Positions 30,367 through 38,254 of a DNA stretch of 45,035 nucleotides are shown piece by piece. Source of the DNA: Armatimonadota bacterium (lineage in GTDB: Bacteria > Sysuimicrobiota > Sysuimicrobiia > Sysuimicrobiales > Kaftiobacteriaceae); contig JAHZOA010000003.1 in assembly GCA_020028455.1 (NCBI GenBank), forward strand, positions 1-45,035, read 5' to 3'. The notes under the pieces were generated by a model. The model worked only from the letters and a program-made list of their open reading frames with translations, had not been told where the DNA came from and did no database searches. The translations under genes were made by a program, and so were the position numbers. Every line of letters starts with the position of its first letter. The stretch's first letter is position 1.

Positions 30367-31491
30367 CTAACCCCAAAAATCCGCGCCCGCGATGGCCGCG
30401 TCGTGCAGCACTGCCGCGAGCACACGAACGTGCACTGGGTCAAACTGAGGTCCTTTGCCGCGGATCAGCTGATCCATCACCGCGTCCATGGTCAGACGGC
30501 GCAGCCCGGGCACGCGGGCGCTTGTCATCGCGTCAACGTAATCCGCCAAGCCCACTAGCTGCGACTGGAACAGCAGGTTGGACCGATGCAACGCCGGCAG
30601 ATGATGCTCCATGGCTACAATCATCGCCAGGCTTCCCCCGCCCTCCGCATCGCGCAGGAGATAGCCGCCCTCGGCCGGGTGCCTCCACGAGTCCTGTGCC
30701 CCTTCCACGGTCCGTTCACGCCCCCGCGCGGGAGGCGACAGCACGGCGAGACCAATGTCGTGTAGGAGGGCCGCCATTCCCAGGTCGATCCGAGGCTGGT
30801 CCAGGACCTCCATCGCCTCCGCCGCCCCCAGTACCATGACCGCCGTCGCCACTGCGTGCATCGGATCGAGTTCGTCGTGCGTGCGCCCAGCCACCGCCCG
30901 CCAGACCACAGGCGGATCCCGCGACAACGCGTCCGCGAGATTTTCGATCGCCTGTCGCGCCCTGGCGAGATCGAGCGGCTGCGTCCGCGCGGCCTCGTCC
31001 ATGAGGCGCTCCAGTGCCGAGACCGCGGTGGGAACCGCGCCTCCGATCGGCAGACTTCCCAGCTGACGCGGGCCCGGTCTGGCCTCCACGACATCGATCC
31101 CATACACACCCGCCGCTGCCAGCGCCTCCGCGAGCCCGCCCGAGGCGATGAGTGCCTCGGGCTCGAGCGCCAGCAGGCGAACCAGCTCGGCTGTCTCTCT
31201 CGCCGATACCTCCGGACGGATGAGCAGGGACTGCACGCGCCGTGCCATCAGGTGCGCAGTCAATGGACCTGCGTGGACGTCCTCACGGGGAATGGCGGCT
31301 GTAGCGATCCACAGCCAGTCTGGGTTGACCTCGATTCTCAATGTGTTCAGGGTGCCGAGGAGTCCACTGATCTTCACGAACAGCTCCTCGATGGATCCCA
31401 CTGTGCTGCGGTGGCTTGGCCCGTAATGACGCGAGTGTTGAATCGCAGTCGCGAGAGCGCGGGCCAGATCCGTGGCCCCCTCGACGCTCAC
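30367..31491 (-). CDS. Degenerate HD-GYP-type protein
   Basis: A 374-aa protein. The N-terminal domain (about 1-140) contains SRHYGPSHRSTVGSIEEL and is related to the N-terminus of the HEAT protein encoded upstream. The C-terminal domain has an HD fold: DPMHAVATAVMVLG, ALLHDIGLAVL (the HD pair), WRHPAEGGYLL, AMEHHLPA and LVGLADYVDAMTSARVPG. This is close to HD-GYP domains, but the GYP triad is not evident, so c-di-GMP hydrolysis is uncertain. It overlaps the HEAT gene stop by 4 nt (GTGA) and is followed by pilB, so a c-di-GMP-related role in pilus control is inferred. Confidence 0.8.
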   Translation of the reverse strand: MSVEGATDLARALATAIQHSRHYGPSHRSTVGSIEELFVKISGLLGTLNTLRIEVNPDWLWIATAAIPREDVHAGPLTAHLMARRVQSLLIRPEVSARETAELVRLLALEPEALIASGGLAEALAAAGVYGIDVVEARPGPRQLGSLPIGGAVPTAVSALERLMDEAARTQPLDLARARQAIENLADALSRDPPVVWRAVAGRTHDELDPMHAVATAVMVLGAAEAMEVLDQPRIDLGMAALLHDIGLAVLSPPARGRERTVEGAQDSWRHPAEGGYLLRDAEGGGSLAMIVAMEHHLPALHRSNLLFQSQLVGLADYVDAMTSARVPGLRRLTMDAVMDQLIRGKGPQFDPVHVRVLAAVLHDAAIAGADFWG

Positions 31492-33326
31492 GACCGCGCC
31501 TCGCGGAGAGACATGAGGGCTCTGGCCGCCTCTGTCTTGAGATCGCTGATCTGCCTGCGGGCGAATAGGCCACCCAGTGACTGAATCCGTTCGAGTTCCG
31601 TTTCCGCTTCAGGGGTACCGAGCCGGCCGAGCGAGCGGATGGCGGCCCGTTTCAGGTCTACTGCCTCGTGCATGGATGATGTGTGCAGCAGGGCGATCAG
31701 CGCCTGTGCGGCCTCAGGGGAATCAGTCATGCCCAGCCAGTGCGCGGCGGCTTGCTGGGTCTCGGCATCAGGGTACCCCAGCGCCTCTATCATCAACCGG
31801 ACGGCCTCGGGTGCACGAATCTGCGCCAGGGCGTGCAGCGCCTCTTTCCGCACCCGCACATCGGCATGCGAGAGTGCGACCCGCAAGTATGGCACGGCCT
31901 CGGGCTGCCCCGTGCTTCCAAGCACCGTGACCACATTGCGCACGATGTACCAGCGAGGATCAACCAGCTGCGCCGTGAGCAACTGGATCCTCCCGCGGGC
32001 CAGCGTTTGGAGCTGCGCGACGATCTCGCGACGCACGTGCAAACGGCTCTCCTCTGCCACGAGTTCGAGTAAAAGCAGCACGGCTTCATCCGGCGCCTCG
32101 CGCGCCAGCACTTCCAATGGGTGGCCCGCCTCGATGTTCTGACCAAGTGAGGTCGCCAGGCGGTCGCGGACCTGAGTTGTCAGGATGCGGTGCAGGGCGG
32201 CGCGCGCGAGCTCCGACCTCCCGTTGTCCAACCTGCGGGTGAGCACCCCGAGTTCGGCCAGGATGCTGACCAGATGCTCAACACTTTCCATCTCTGCGCA
32301 CTCCCGTTCGATGGCAGCCAGGCACGCCTCGAACTTGCGCGCCTCGAGTGCCGGCAGCGAGTCGATCATTCTCCGCAGCCCGTGAGGGCGCAGCTCGCGT
32401 GTGCTGCTCACCAGCGCAGCCCGCGCCTGCAGGATCTCGGGGCGGGCCACCGCCTCAAGAGGTATGCGTCCCGGACGGATCTCCTGTGTCGTTTGACCCA
32501 ACGCCTGCACCACAGCGTCGAGGCCTCCAGAACGGTCCTGGCCCCCCGCGCGGGCAAGCTCTTCTAGCATGAGCGGCGGCCACTGACTGGCGATGGAAAT
32601 CGCAAACGGCTCGTCGAGCGCTCGGACCACTTCAACCTGCAGCGCGTGATGGAAGCGCGTCGTTCCCAGCAGCGCTTGTGCCACGATCCTGTGCGCCGCC
32701 TCCTGATCGGGCCACGGCCGCAGGCCCAGTTTGCGGTCAAGCTCTCGCAGCAGCTGAAGCGCGGTGTTGGGGTCTCCATCCGCGACGGCCAACAATTGCA
32801 TACCCACCGCCTGCGGACCGGCCGGGATCGCCTGCAGAAGAGCCGGAATGCCTGCCGCGGCGACGGCCTCCTCTTTCGCCTCGCCAAGGTCCTCGACGGC
32901 GAGCGAGTCGATCCCTTGGTCCCGCAGCAGCCTCGACACCCCTCCGCTGTTCCGGATCTGCTGTTGCGGCATTTGGAGGATGTCCAGGAACGCGTTGATC
33001 TCTCGCACGCTCATTCCCCCGAGAATTCGCACGCTCCGCACGAACCCCATTCGCAACGCGCGGGCGAGCTCGTTGACGACCTCGTCTTCGACGGGTTGTG
33101 GCGAGGATTCCACGACGACGCCGCGAGGTACCACAGTGAAGACCAGCGACCCGAAGCGGTCACCGTAGGACTTCAGCACGGTGACCGCATGGTCGATCGC
33201 CTTTTGCACCAGGGTATGACCCGGCGAATACAGGCGGATCGACTTAAATGCGGCCGCGACGGCCCAGACAGTTTGCCGGGCCGCCTCTAGCCGCCGCTGA
33301 TCGGAAGCGTCGGGTTCTCGTTGCAT
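31488..33326 (-). CDS. HEAT-repeat protein with N-terminal domain shared with HD protein
   Basis: A 612-aa soluble protein. Residues about 10-145 form the shared domain (FKSIRLYSPGHTLVQKAIDHAVTVL...VVVESSPQPVEDEVVNELARALRMGFVRSVRIL). The middle is helical. The C-terminal third has clear HEAT repeats: VRNVVTVLGSTGQPEAVPYLRVALSHADVRVRKEALHALAQIRAPEAVRLMIEALGYPDAETQQAAAHWLG and RAAIRSLGRLGTPEAETELERI. HEAT repeats bind proteins. Its operon order HEAT, HD-GYP-like, PilB suggests a scaffold for signalling to the pilus motor. AGAGGC before the ATG is a fair ribosome site. Confidence 0.82.
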   Translation of the reverse strand: MQREPDASDQRRLEAARQTVWAVAAAFKSIRLYSPGHTLVQKAIDHAVTVLKSYGDRFGSLVFTVVPRGVVVESSPQPVEDEVVNELARALRMGFVRSVRILGGMSVREINAFLDILQMPQQQIRNSGGVSRLLRDQGIDSLAVEDLGEAKEEAVAAAGIPALLQAIPAGPQAVGMQLLAVADGDPNTALQLLRELDRKLGLRPWPDQEAAHRIVAQALLGTTRFHHALQVEVVRALDEPFAISIASQWPPLMLEELARAGGQDRSGGLDAVVQALGQTTQEIRPGRIPLEAVARPEILQARAALVSSTRELRPHGLRRMIDSLPALEARKFEACLAAIERECAEMESVEHLVSILAELGVLTRRLDNGRSELARAALHRILTTQVRDRLATSLGQNIEAGHPLEVLAREAPDEAVLLLLELVAEESRLHVRREIVAQLQTLARGRIQLLTAQLVDPRWYIVRNVVTVLGSTGQPEAVPYLRVALSHADVRVRKEALHALAQIRAPEAVRLMIEALGYPDAETQQAAAHWLGMTDSPEAAQALIALLHTSSMHEAVDLKRAAIRSLGRLGTPEAETELERIQSLGGLFARRQISDLKTEAARALMSLREARS

Positions 33327-33337
33327 GCCTCTACCCA

Positions 33338-33380
33338 GGGCCTGGGGCCCTTGAGGGCCTGGCCCCTTGGGGCAGGCCCC
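33338..33380. repeat. Nested GGGCCT palindromes between valS and HEAT gene
   Basis: The stretch consists of overlapping inverted units CAGGGCCTGGGGCCCTTGAGGGCCTGG followed by GGGCCTGGCCCCTTGGGGCAGGCCC (33355-33379). Several alternative hairpins can form. It lies 3' of valS and just before the HEAT gene ribosome site, and has no T-run. Confidence 0.65.
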
Positions 33381-33454
33381 TCCAAAACGGCATGATGCCC
33401 GATCGGGGGACGGATTGGAATGGGACAGAAGGGCAACTGGGGATGTTTGGGTGG

Positions 33455-36124
33455 TTAAAGCGATTGGACGGTCGCCAACAACTCCCGAAGCCGGGTCTGG
33501 CGGGTCCGGAGTTCTTCCAAACGCCCGCGCTGTCGCTCGACAACCTCAGCGGGAGCCCGATCTATGAATTCCCGGTCCTGTAATCTCTGACGCAAACGCT
33601 CGAGTTCACGCTCAGCATCAGCAAGGTCGCGTTGGATTCGATCTCTCGTCTTTTGAACGTCCAACACCCCTTGGATGTGAACGCGGATCTCTGTGCTGGG
33701 AAACTCTTCTAATACGCGACCGATGCTTCTTGCCTGGCCTGCGGCACTATCGGGTCTGAGGTCGAGACTAGCCTTGGTCATTTGGTTGATATAAGGGCTG
33801 GCTCTTAGCAAGACCTCGTTGTCTATTTGCTTTCCACGTATGAAGGCTGAAATGTCGCGATCCCCTGGAATCGATAGTTCGGCCCGAAGGCTCCGGATCG
33901 CGCGGATCACGGACATCACTGCCTCCATCTCGGCTTCGGCGTCCGAATCGCGCCAAGCCTCGGCTGGCGGCCAGGGACTTCGCATGATCGTCTCACCGTC
34001 GTGCGGCAGTTGCTGCCATACTTCTTCGGTGATAAACGGCATGATGGGATGGAGGAGCTTCATCGCGTCTGCGAGGACGTACGAGAGCGTGTGTTGTATC
34101 GCGGCGATCCGCGCCCCGCGCTGCGCGCTGCGCGCCGCCTGCAGATCTACCTTCGCGAGTTCAAGGTACCAGTCGCAATACTCGCCCCACAGGAACTCGT
34201 ACACGGCTCGGGCCGCCTTGTCGAATTCGTAGGCCTCGAGATTCGCGGTCACCTCATCCACGAGCCGTGCAAGCCGGCTGCGAATCCATCGGTCGGCCGG
34301 GCCAAGTGACTCGCGTTCCGGCGCGGGTGCGTGCGTGTCAAGCCCTTCCAGGTTCATCAGTACAAACCGCGCCGCGTTCCAGATCTTTGTGGTGAAGTTT
34401 CGAATCTCTTCCACCATCCGTTGTTCGAAGCGCACGTCTTGCTGTGTCTGGGAGGCCCGCATTACCAGCCCAAACCGGAGTGCATCGGCGCCGTACTTGT
34501 CGATGACCTCGAGGGGATCGACTCCGGTACCGAGCGATTTGCTCATCCGCCGGCCCTTGATGTCCATGACCGTCTGGTTGATGTAGACATCGCGGAACGG
34601 AACGTCGCCCATAAATTCCAAGCCAAACATGATCATCCGGCACACCCAGAGGAAGATGATCCCGCGGTCGGTCATCAGGATGCTGCCGGGATACCAGTAA
34701 CGGAGATCCTCGGTCTCTTTGGGCCACCCTAATGTCGCCATGGGCCAGATGGCCGAACTGAACCACGTGTCCAGCACGTCGGGATCCTGCGTCAGTGCGC
34801 CGCGGCCACATTTCGCGCAGCGCGCAGGAGAGGTTTTTGACGCCATGCGCTCGCCGCAGGCATCGCACTGCCACACGGGGATGCGATGACCCCACCATAA
34901 TTGCCGGCTGATCGGCCATGGGCGGATGTGATCGAGCCAGTCGAGAGCAACCTTCGCCCACCGCTCGTGATAGAAGCGCACGCGCCCGGACCGGATCGCG
35001 GCGGCGGCGCGCGACGGAAGCGCTTTCATTTCGCAAAACCATTGGTCGCTGATGTACGGCTCGATCACCGTATGGCAGCGATCGCACCTCCCCACGCTGG
35101 TCCGGTACGGCTCCATCCGCTCGACAAGGCCGGCAGCCTGCAGGTCCCTCGCGATGGCTTCCCGTGCCTTGAATCGATCCATGCCGGCATAGGGACCCGT
35201 GTCTGAGGTCATTCTGGCCTGCGGGTCGAGGATGACCAACACCGGCAGCTGATGATCCCGGCCGATCTCGTTGTCCAGTGGATCATGTCCGGGCGTGATC
35301 TTGAGCGCACCGGTTCCAAACTTCGGGTCCACGCGCGCGTCGGAGATCACCGGCACGTGCCGGTTCACGATCGGCACAATCACCTGGGTCCCGATGAGGT
35401 TCCGGTAGCGCTCGTCCTCCGGATGGACGGCCACGGCGACGTCCGCCAGGATCGTCTCAGGTCGCTGGGTGGCAGTGACGACACCTGGTGATCCGTCGAC
35501 ACCGCGATAGCGCACGTACCAGAGCTGTGAATCCACCTCCTCGTGCTCGACCTCGAGATCGGAGATCACGCTCTGGTCCCGGGGACACCAGTTCACCATG
35601 TACTTACCGCGGTAAATGAGCCCCTTGTTGTAGAGGCGAACGAAGGCTTCGAGCACCGCGTCGTGGTAGTGACGGTCCAACGTGAAGACTTTGCGATCCC
35701 AGTCGCACGAGATCCCCAGACGCTTGAGTTGCGAGTAGATGATGTTGCCGTATTTCTCGACCCACGACCACACGCGCTCCACGAAACGCTCGCGCCCCAG
35801 ATCATGCAGGCTGATGCCTTCTCTGGCGAGCTCGCGTTCCACCACATTCTGCGTCGCGATGCCCGCATGGTCGATCCCGGGTTGATAGAGGGCTGCGTAC
35901 CCCTGCATGCGCCTGAAACGCGTGAGCAGATCCTGAAGGGTGTTGTTGAGGGCGTGACCGATGTGCAGTTCCCCCGTCACGTTCGGCAAGGGCATCATGA
36001 CCGCCCACGGCCGCTTGTTGGGGTCGGGAAGCGCGCGGAAGTAGCCCCGCTGCATCCAGATTTGATACCGCGCCGGTTCGATCTGACGCGGGTCGTATGT
36101 TGTTGGCAGTGTCTTCGTCGCCAT
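33455..36124 (-). CDS. valS: Valyl-tRNA synthetase
   Basis: An 889-aa class I tRNA synthetase that charges tRNA-Val. The track start (36211) translates the T-box terminator; the ATG at 36124 after GAGGACGAGG is correct (MATKTLPTTYDPRQIEP). HIGH motif is NVTGELHIGHALNN, KMSKS motif is GRRMSKSLGTGVDPLEVI, and the editing domain carries GVVTATQRPETILADVAVAVHPEDERY. A zinc-ribbon-like CDACGERM...CAKCGRG lies before the second half. The C-terminus has the ValS coiled-coil arm (ERELERLRQRLQDREFIDRAPAEVVERQRGRLEELRTRQTRL). Expression is controlled by the upstream T-box. Confidence 0.98.
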   Translation of the reverse strand: MATKTLPTTYDPRQIEPARYQIWMQRGYFRALPDPNKRPWAVMMPLPNVTGELHIGHALNNTLQDLLTRFRRMQGYAALYQPGIDHAGIATQNVVERELAREGISLHDLGRERFVERVWSWVEKYGNIIYSQLKRLGISCDWDRKVFTLDRHYHDAVLEAFVRLYNKGLIYRGKYMVNWCPRDQSVISDLEVEHEEVDSQLWYVRYRGVDGSPGVVTATQRPETILADVAVAVHPEDERYRNLIGTQVIVPIVNRHVPVISDARVDPKFGTGALKITPGHDPLDNEIGRDHQLPVLVILDPQARMTSDTGPYAGMDRFKAREAIARDLQAAGLVERMEPYRTSVGRCDRCHTVIEPYISDQWFCEMKALPSRAAAAIRSGRVRFYHERWAKVALDWLDHIRPWPISRQLWWGHRIPVWQCDACGERMASKTSPARCAKCGRGALTQDPDVLDTWFSSAIWPMATLGWPKETEDLRYWYPGSILMTDRGIIFLWVCRMIMFGLEFMGDVPFRDVYINQTVMDIKGRRMSKSLGTGVDPLEVIDKYGADALRFGLVMRASQTQQDVRFEQRMVEEIRNFTTKIWNAARFVLMNLEGLDTHAPAPERESLGPADRWIRSRLARLVDEVTANLEAYEFDKAARAVYEFLWGEYCDWYLELAKVDLQAARSAQRGARIAAIQHTLSYVLADAMKLLHPIMPFITEEVWQQLPHDGETIMRSPWPPAEAWRDSDAEAEMEAVMSVIRAIRSLRAELSIPGDRDISAFIRGKQIDNEVLLRASPYINQMTKASLDLRPDSAAGQARSIGRVLEEFPSTEIRVHIQGVLDVQKTRDRIQRDLADAERELERLRQRLQDREFIDRAPAEVVERQRGRLEELRTRQTRLRELLATVQSL

Positions 36125-36125
36125 C

Positions 36126-36376
36126 CTCGTCCTCAAACAAAAACGCCCCGTCCTCTCAGGACGGAGCGGTCTCCGTGGTACCACCTGACTTCCGCTTCGC
36201 GCCCTGCGCACCGCGCTGCGCGTTTGCGGCTCTTGAGCGCGCGATCACCGGCGCAACCGGCCCTCACGGGAGCTCAGAGGCGACCTTCCTCCTCGCGGTA
36301 CCTCGGGAAACCTCTCAGCCGGTGGGTCTCCCTCTCTCTAGAGTCCGCGGGGAGTACTCCTCCCCCTCATAGCCTT
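36126..36376 (-). promoter_or_regulatory. T-box riboswitch leader of valS
   Basis: The minus-strand leader contains the T-box sequence AGGTGGTACCACGG (36186-36173). It is followed at once by an intrinsic terminator CGCTCCGTCCtgagAGGACGGgGCG with TTTTTGTTT (about 36168-36136). The 5' part begins GGGGGAGGAGTACTCCCC, including an AGTA element of stem I. Uncharged tRNA-Val should stabilise the antiterminator and allow valS expression. GTC in AAGGTCGCC on the 3' side of stem I is a possible valine specifier; folding is needed to confirm it. Confidence 0.9.
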
Positions 36377-36382
36377 AGCAGA

Positions 36383-36388
36383 ATTATA
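36383..36388 (-). promoter_or_regulatory. -10 box of valS leader
   Basis: TATAAT on the minus strand, in the context GCTATAATTCTG, is a perfect sigma-A -10 element ending about 7 nt before the expected T-box transcript start. The -35 region (about 36405-36410) is poor and overlaps the end of the upstream pilB. Confidence 0.7.
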
Positions 36389-36409
36389 GCAAATCAGCCG
36401 ATGATAGAG

Positions 36410-38152
36410 TTAGTTGTCTTCGAGGTAGATGACGCGGCGGAACTCTTCGATGCTCGTCGTCCCGTTCAGCACTTTGGCGCGGGCGGCATCGACGAGCGAG
36501 ACCATGCCACCGGCGATGGCGGCTTCGTGGATTGCCGTCGCGGGTCTGTGCTCGAGGACAAGTTCGCGGATGCGATCGTTGATGCGAAGGATTTCCATTA
36601 CCGCAAACCGGCCCTTGTACCCGGTGCGCTCGCATTGCTTGCAGCCCACGGGCCGATAGAGCTTGGTCTTGACATCTTTCTCGAGGCCCAACTCGCCGAC
36701 GAGCGACGGCTCAATCGGATAGGCTTCCTTACACTTCGGACAAAGCGTGCGCATCAGGCGCTGACCGATCGTTGCGACCAGTGAGGAACTGATGAAGTAG
36801 GGCTCAATACCCATGTCCACCAGGCGTACCACTGACCCCGCCGCATCGTTGGTGTGCAGGGTCGAAAAGACGAGGTGTCCCGTGAGGGCAGCGTTGACGG
36901 CGATCTTCGCCGTCTCGACATCACGGATTTCGCCGACCATGACCACATCGGGATCCTGACGCAGGATGCTCCGCAGCCCGGTCGCAAACGTCACTCCTGC
37001 GCGAGGCCGCACGGGAATCTGGGAGATCCCGTCGAGGTAGTACTCAACTGGGTCTTCAATGGTGATGATGTTCTTTGTTGTCTCGTTGATGCGTTGCAGG
37101 CAGGAGTACAGGGTCGTCGTCTTCCCGCTGCCGGTGGGACCGGTCACGAGAATCATCCCGTGCGGCTTGCGGACCATCGCGTCGACGATCTTCTGCTGGT
37201 CTGGCGGCAGGCCCAGGCGCTCGAGCCCCACGAGAACGCTGGTCTTGTCCAGCAGCCGCATCACGACGCGCTCGCCAAAGGCGGTGCTGGTGATACCCAC
37301 GCGCACATCGTACTCTCGATCCTTCAGCCGCATGCTGATGCGGCCGTCCTGCGGCTTGTTGTGCTCGGCGATGTCAAGCGATGCCAGGATCTTCACCCGG
37401 ATGACGACCGCGGAGTACAACAGCCGCGGGATCGAGGCCTTGTCGTACAGCATGCCGTCGATCCGGTAACGGACGCGCGCATCCTGCATGTGCGGTTCGA
37501 AGTGGATGTCCGTCGCTCGGTCCTTGATCGCGCCCTCGAGGATCGAATCCACGATCTGGATGATCGGCGGGGACTCGTCGGTGCCCAAGATCACGACGTC
37601 GCTTCCCTCGACGTCGCCATTGCTGGCGCCGTTGGTGCCGTGCTCGACGAACTCGATCTTGTCCGTCATCGCTCCCGCGGCTTTCGTGACCTTCATGCCG
37701 ACGGTGAAGAGCTGACTGAACGCCCACTCCAGGTCTGCCTCGGTGGTGAAGATAGGCGCGACGCGCAGCCCTGAGGCTCGCGAGATCTCATCAAGCGCCA
37801 GGATGTCTGAGGGGTCCGCCATCGCAACCATCAAGTCTTGGTCTTCTTCTCGGATAGGAAGCGCCATGAGACGGCGGACAAACGGTTCAGGCAACAGACG
37901 TGCAATGCGAAGATCGATTGGCTCGGAGGTCAGGTTCACGTACTCGTAGCCCTGCTGGTGGGCCAGCCAGCGCCCGGCTTCGCCTTTGGCCAGCAGCCCG
38001 CGCTCGATAAAGATCTGAGCCAGGCGCTTGCCTGAGGTCTTCTGCTCCTCCAGGGCGCTCTCGAGCTGTTCGCTGGTGATCACCCCCGCCTCGATGAGCA
38101 GCTCACCCAGGCGTTTGGTGGAGCGCTGTATTCGCGCGCGCGCAGTGGACAT
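36410..38152 (-). CDS. pilB: PilB/GspE-family assembly ATPase with MshEN domain (copy 2)
   Basis: A 580-aa ATPase from the ATG at 38152. The track start (38200) is a TTG inside the lon terminator T-run, and another ATG at 38197 is possible; none has a strong ribosome site. The MshEN domain is KRLGELLIEAGVITSEQLESALEEQKTSGKRLAQIFIERGLLAKGEAGRWLAHQ. The motor has Walker A GPTGSGKTTTLYSCL, EDPVEYYLDGISQIPVRPRAG, Walker B DPDVVMVGEIRD, HTNDAAGSVVRL, and zinc Cys pairs LCPKCKEAYP / GCKQCERTGYKGRFAVMEI. A second extension ATPase is unusual beside one copy; division of labour (PilB versus a T2SS-type GspE or competence-type motor) is possible. Confidence 0.92.
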   Translation of the reverse strand: MSTARARIQRSTKRLGELLIEAGVITSEQLESALEEQKTSGKRLAQIFIERGLLAKGEAGRWLAHQQGYEYVNLTSEPIDLRIARLLPEPFVRRLMALPIREEDQDLMVAMADPSDILALDEISRASGLRVAPIFTTEADLEWAFSQLFTVGMKVTKAAGAMTDKIEFVEHGTNGASNGDVEGSDVVILGTDESPPIIQIVDSILEGAIKDRATDIHFEPHMQDARVRYRIDGMLYDKASIPRLLYSAVVIRVKILASLDIAEHNKPQDGRISMRLKDREYDVRVGITSTAFGERVVMRLLDKTSVLVGLERLGLPPDQQKIVDAMVRKPHGMILVTGPTGSGKTTTLYSCLQRINETTKNIITIEDPVEYYLDGISQIPVRPRAGVTFATGLRSILRQDPDVVMVGEIRDVETAKIAVNAALTGHLVFSTLHTNDAAGSVVRLVDMGIEPYFISSSLVATIGQRLMRTLCPKCKEAYPIEPSLVGELGLEKDVKTKLYRPVGCKQCERTGYKGRFAVMEILRINDRIRELVLEHRPATAIHEAAIAGGMVSLVDAARAKVLNGTTSIEEFRRVIYLEDN

Positions 38153-38205
38153 GGGACGCGGGTATTTAGGAGCAAGATCGGTGCCGCAATCTTCCATCAA
38201 AATGA

Positions 38206-38236
38206 CAGGAGACCCGGAGGCTGTCCGGGTCTCCTG
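38206..38236 (-). terminator. Intrinsic terminator of lon
   Basis: CAGGAGACCCGGA - cagcc - TCCGGGTCTCCTG is a perfect 13-bp stem with a 5-nt loop, followed in the minus direction by TCATTTTG. It begins 18 nt after the lon stop codon. It separates lon from the downstream pilB. Confidence 0.88.
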
Positions 38237-38254
38237 AAGTCAACTACTGCGAAC

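Noticed and set aside
35543-36784. 413-aa plus-strand ORF
   Set aside because: It runs antisense across valS, the T-box leader and the end of pilB copy 2, all of which are supported.
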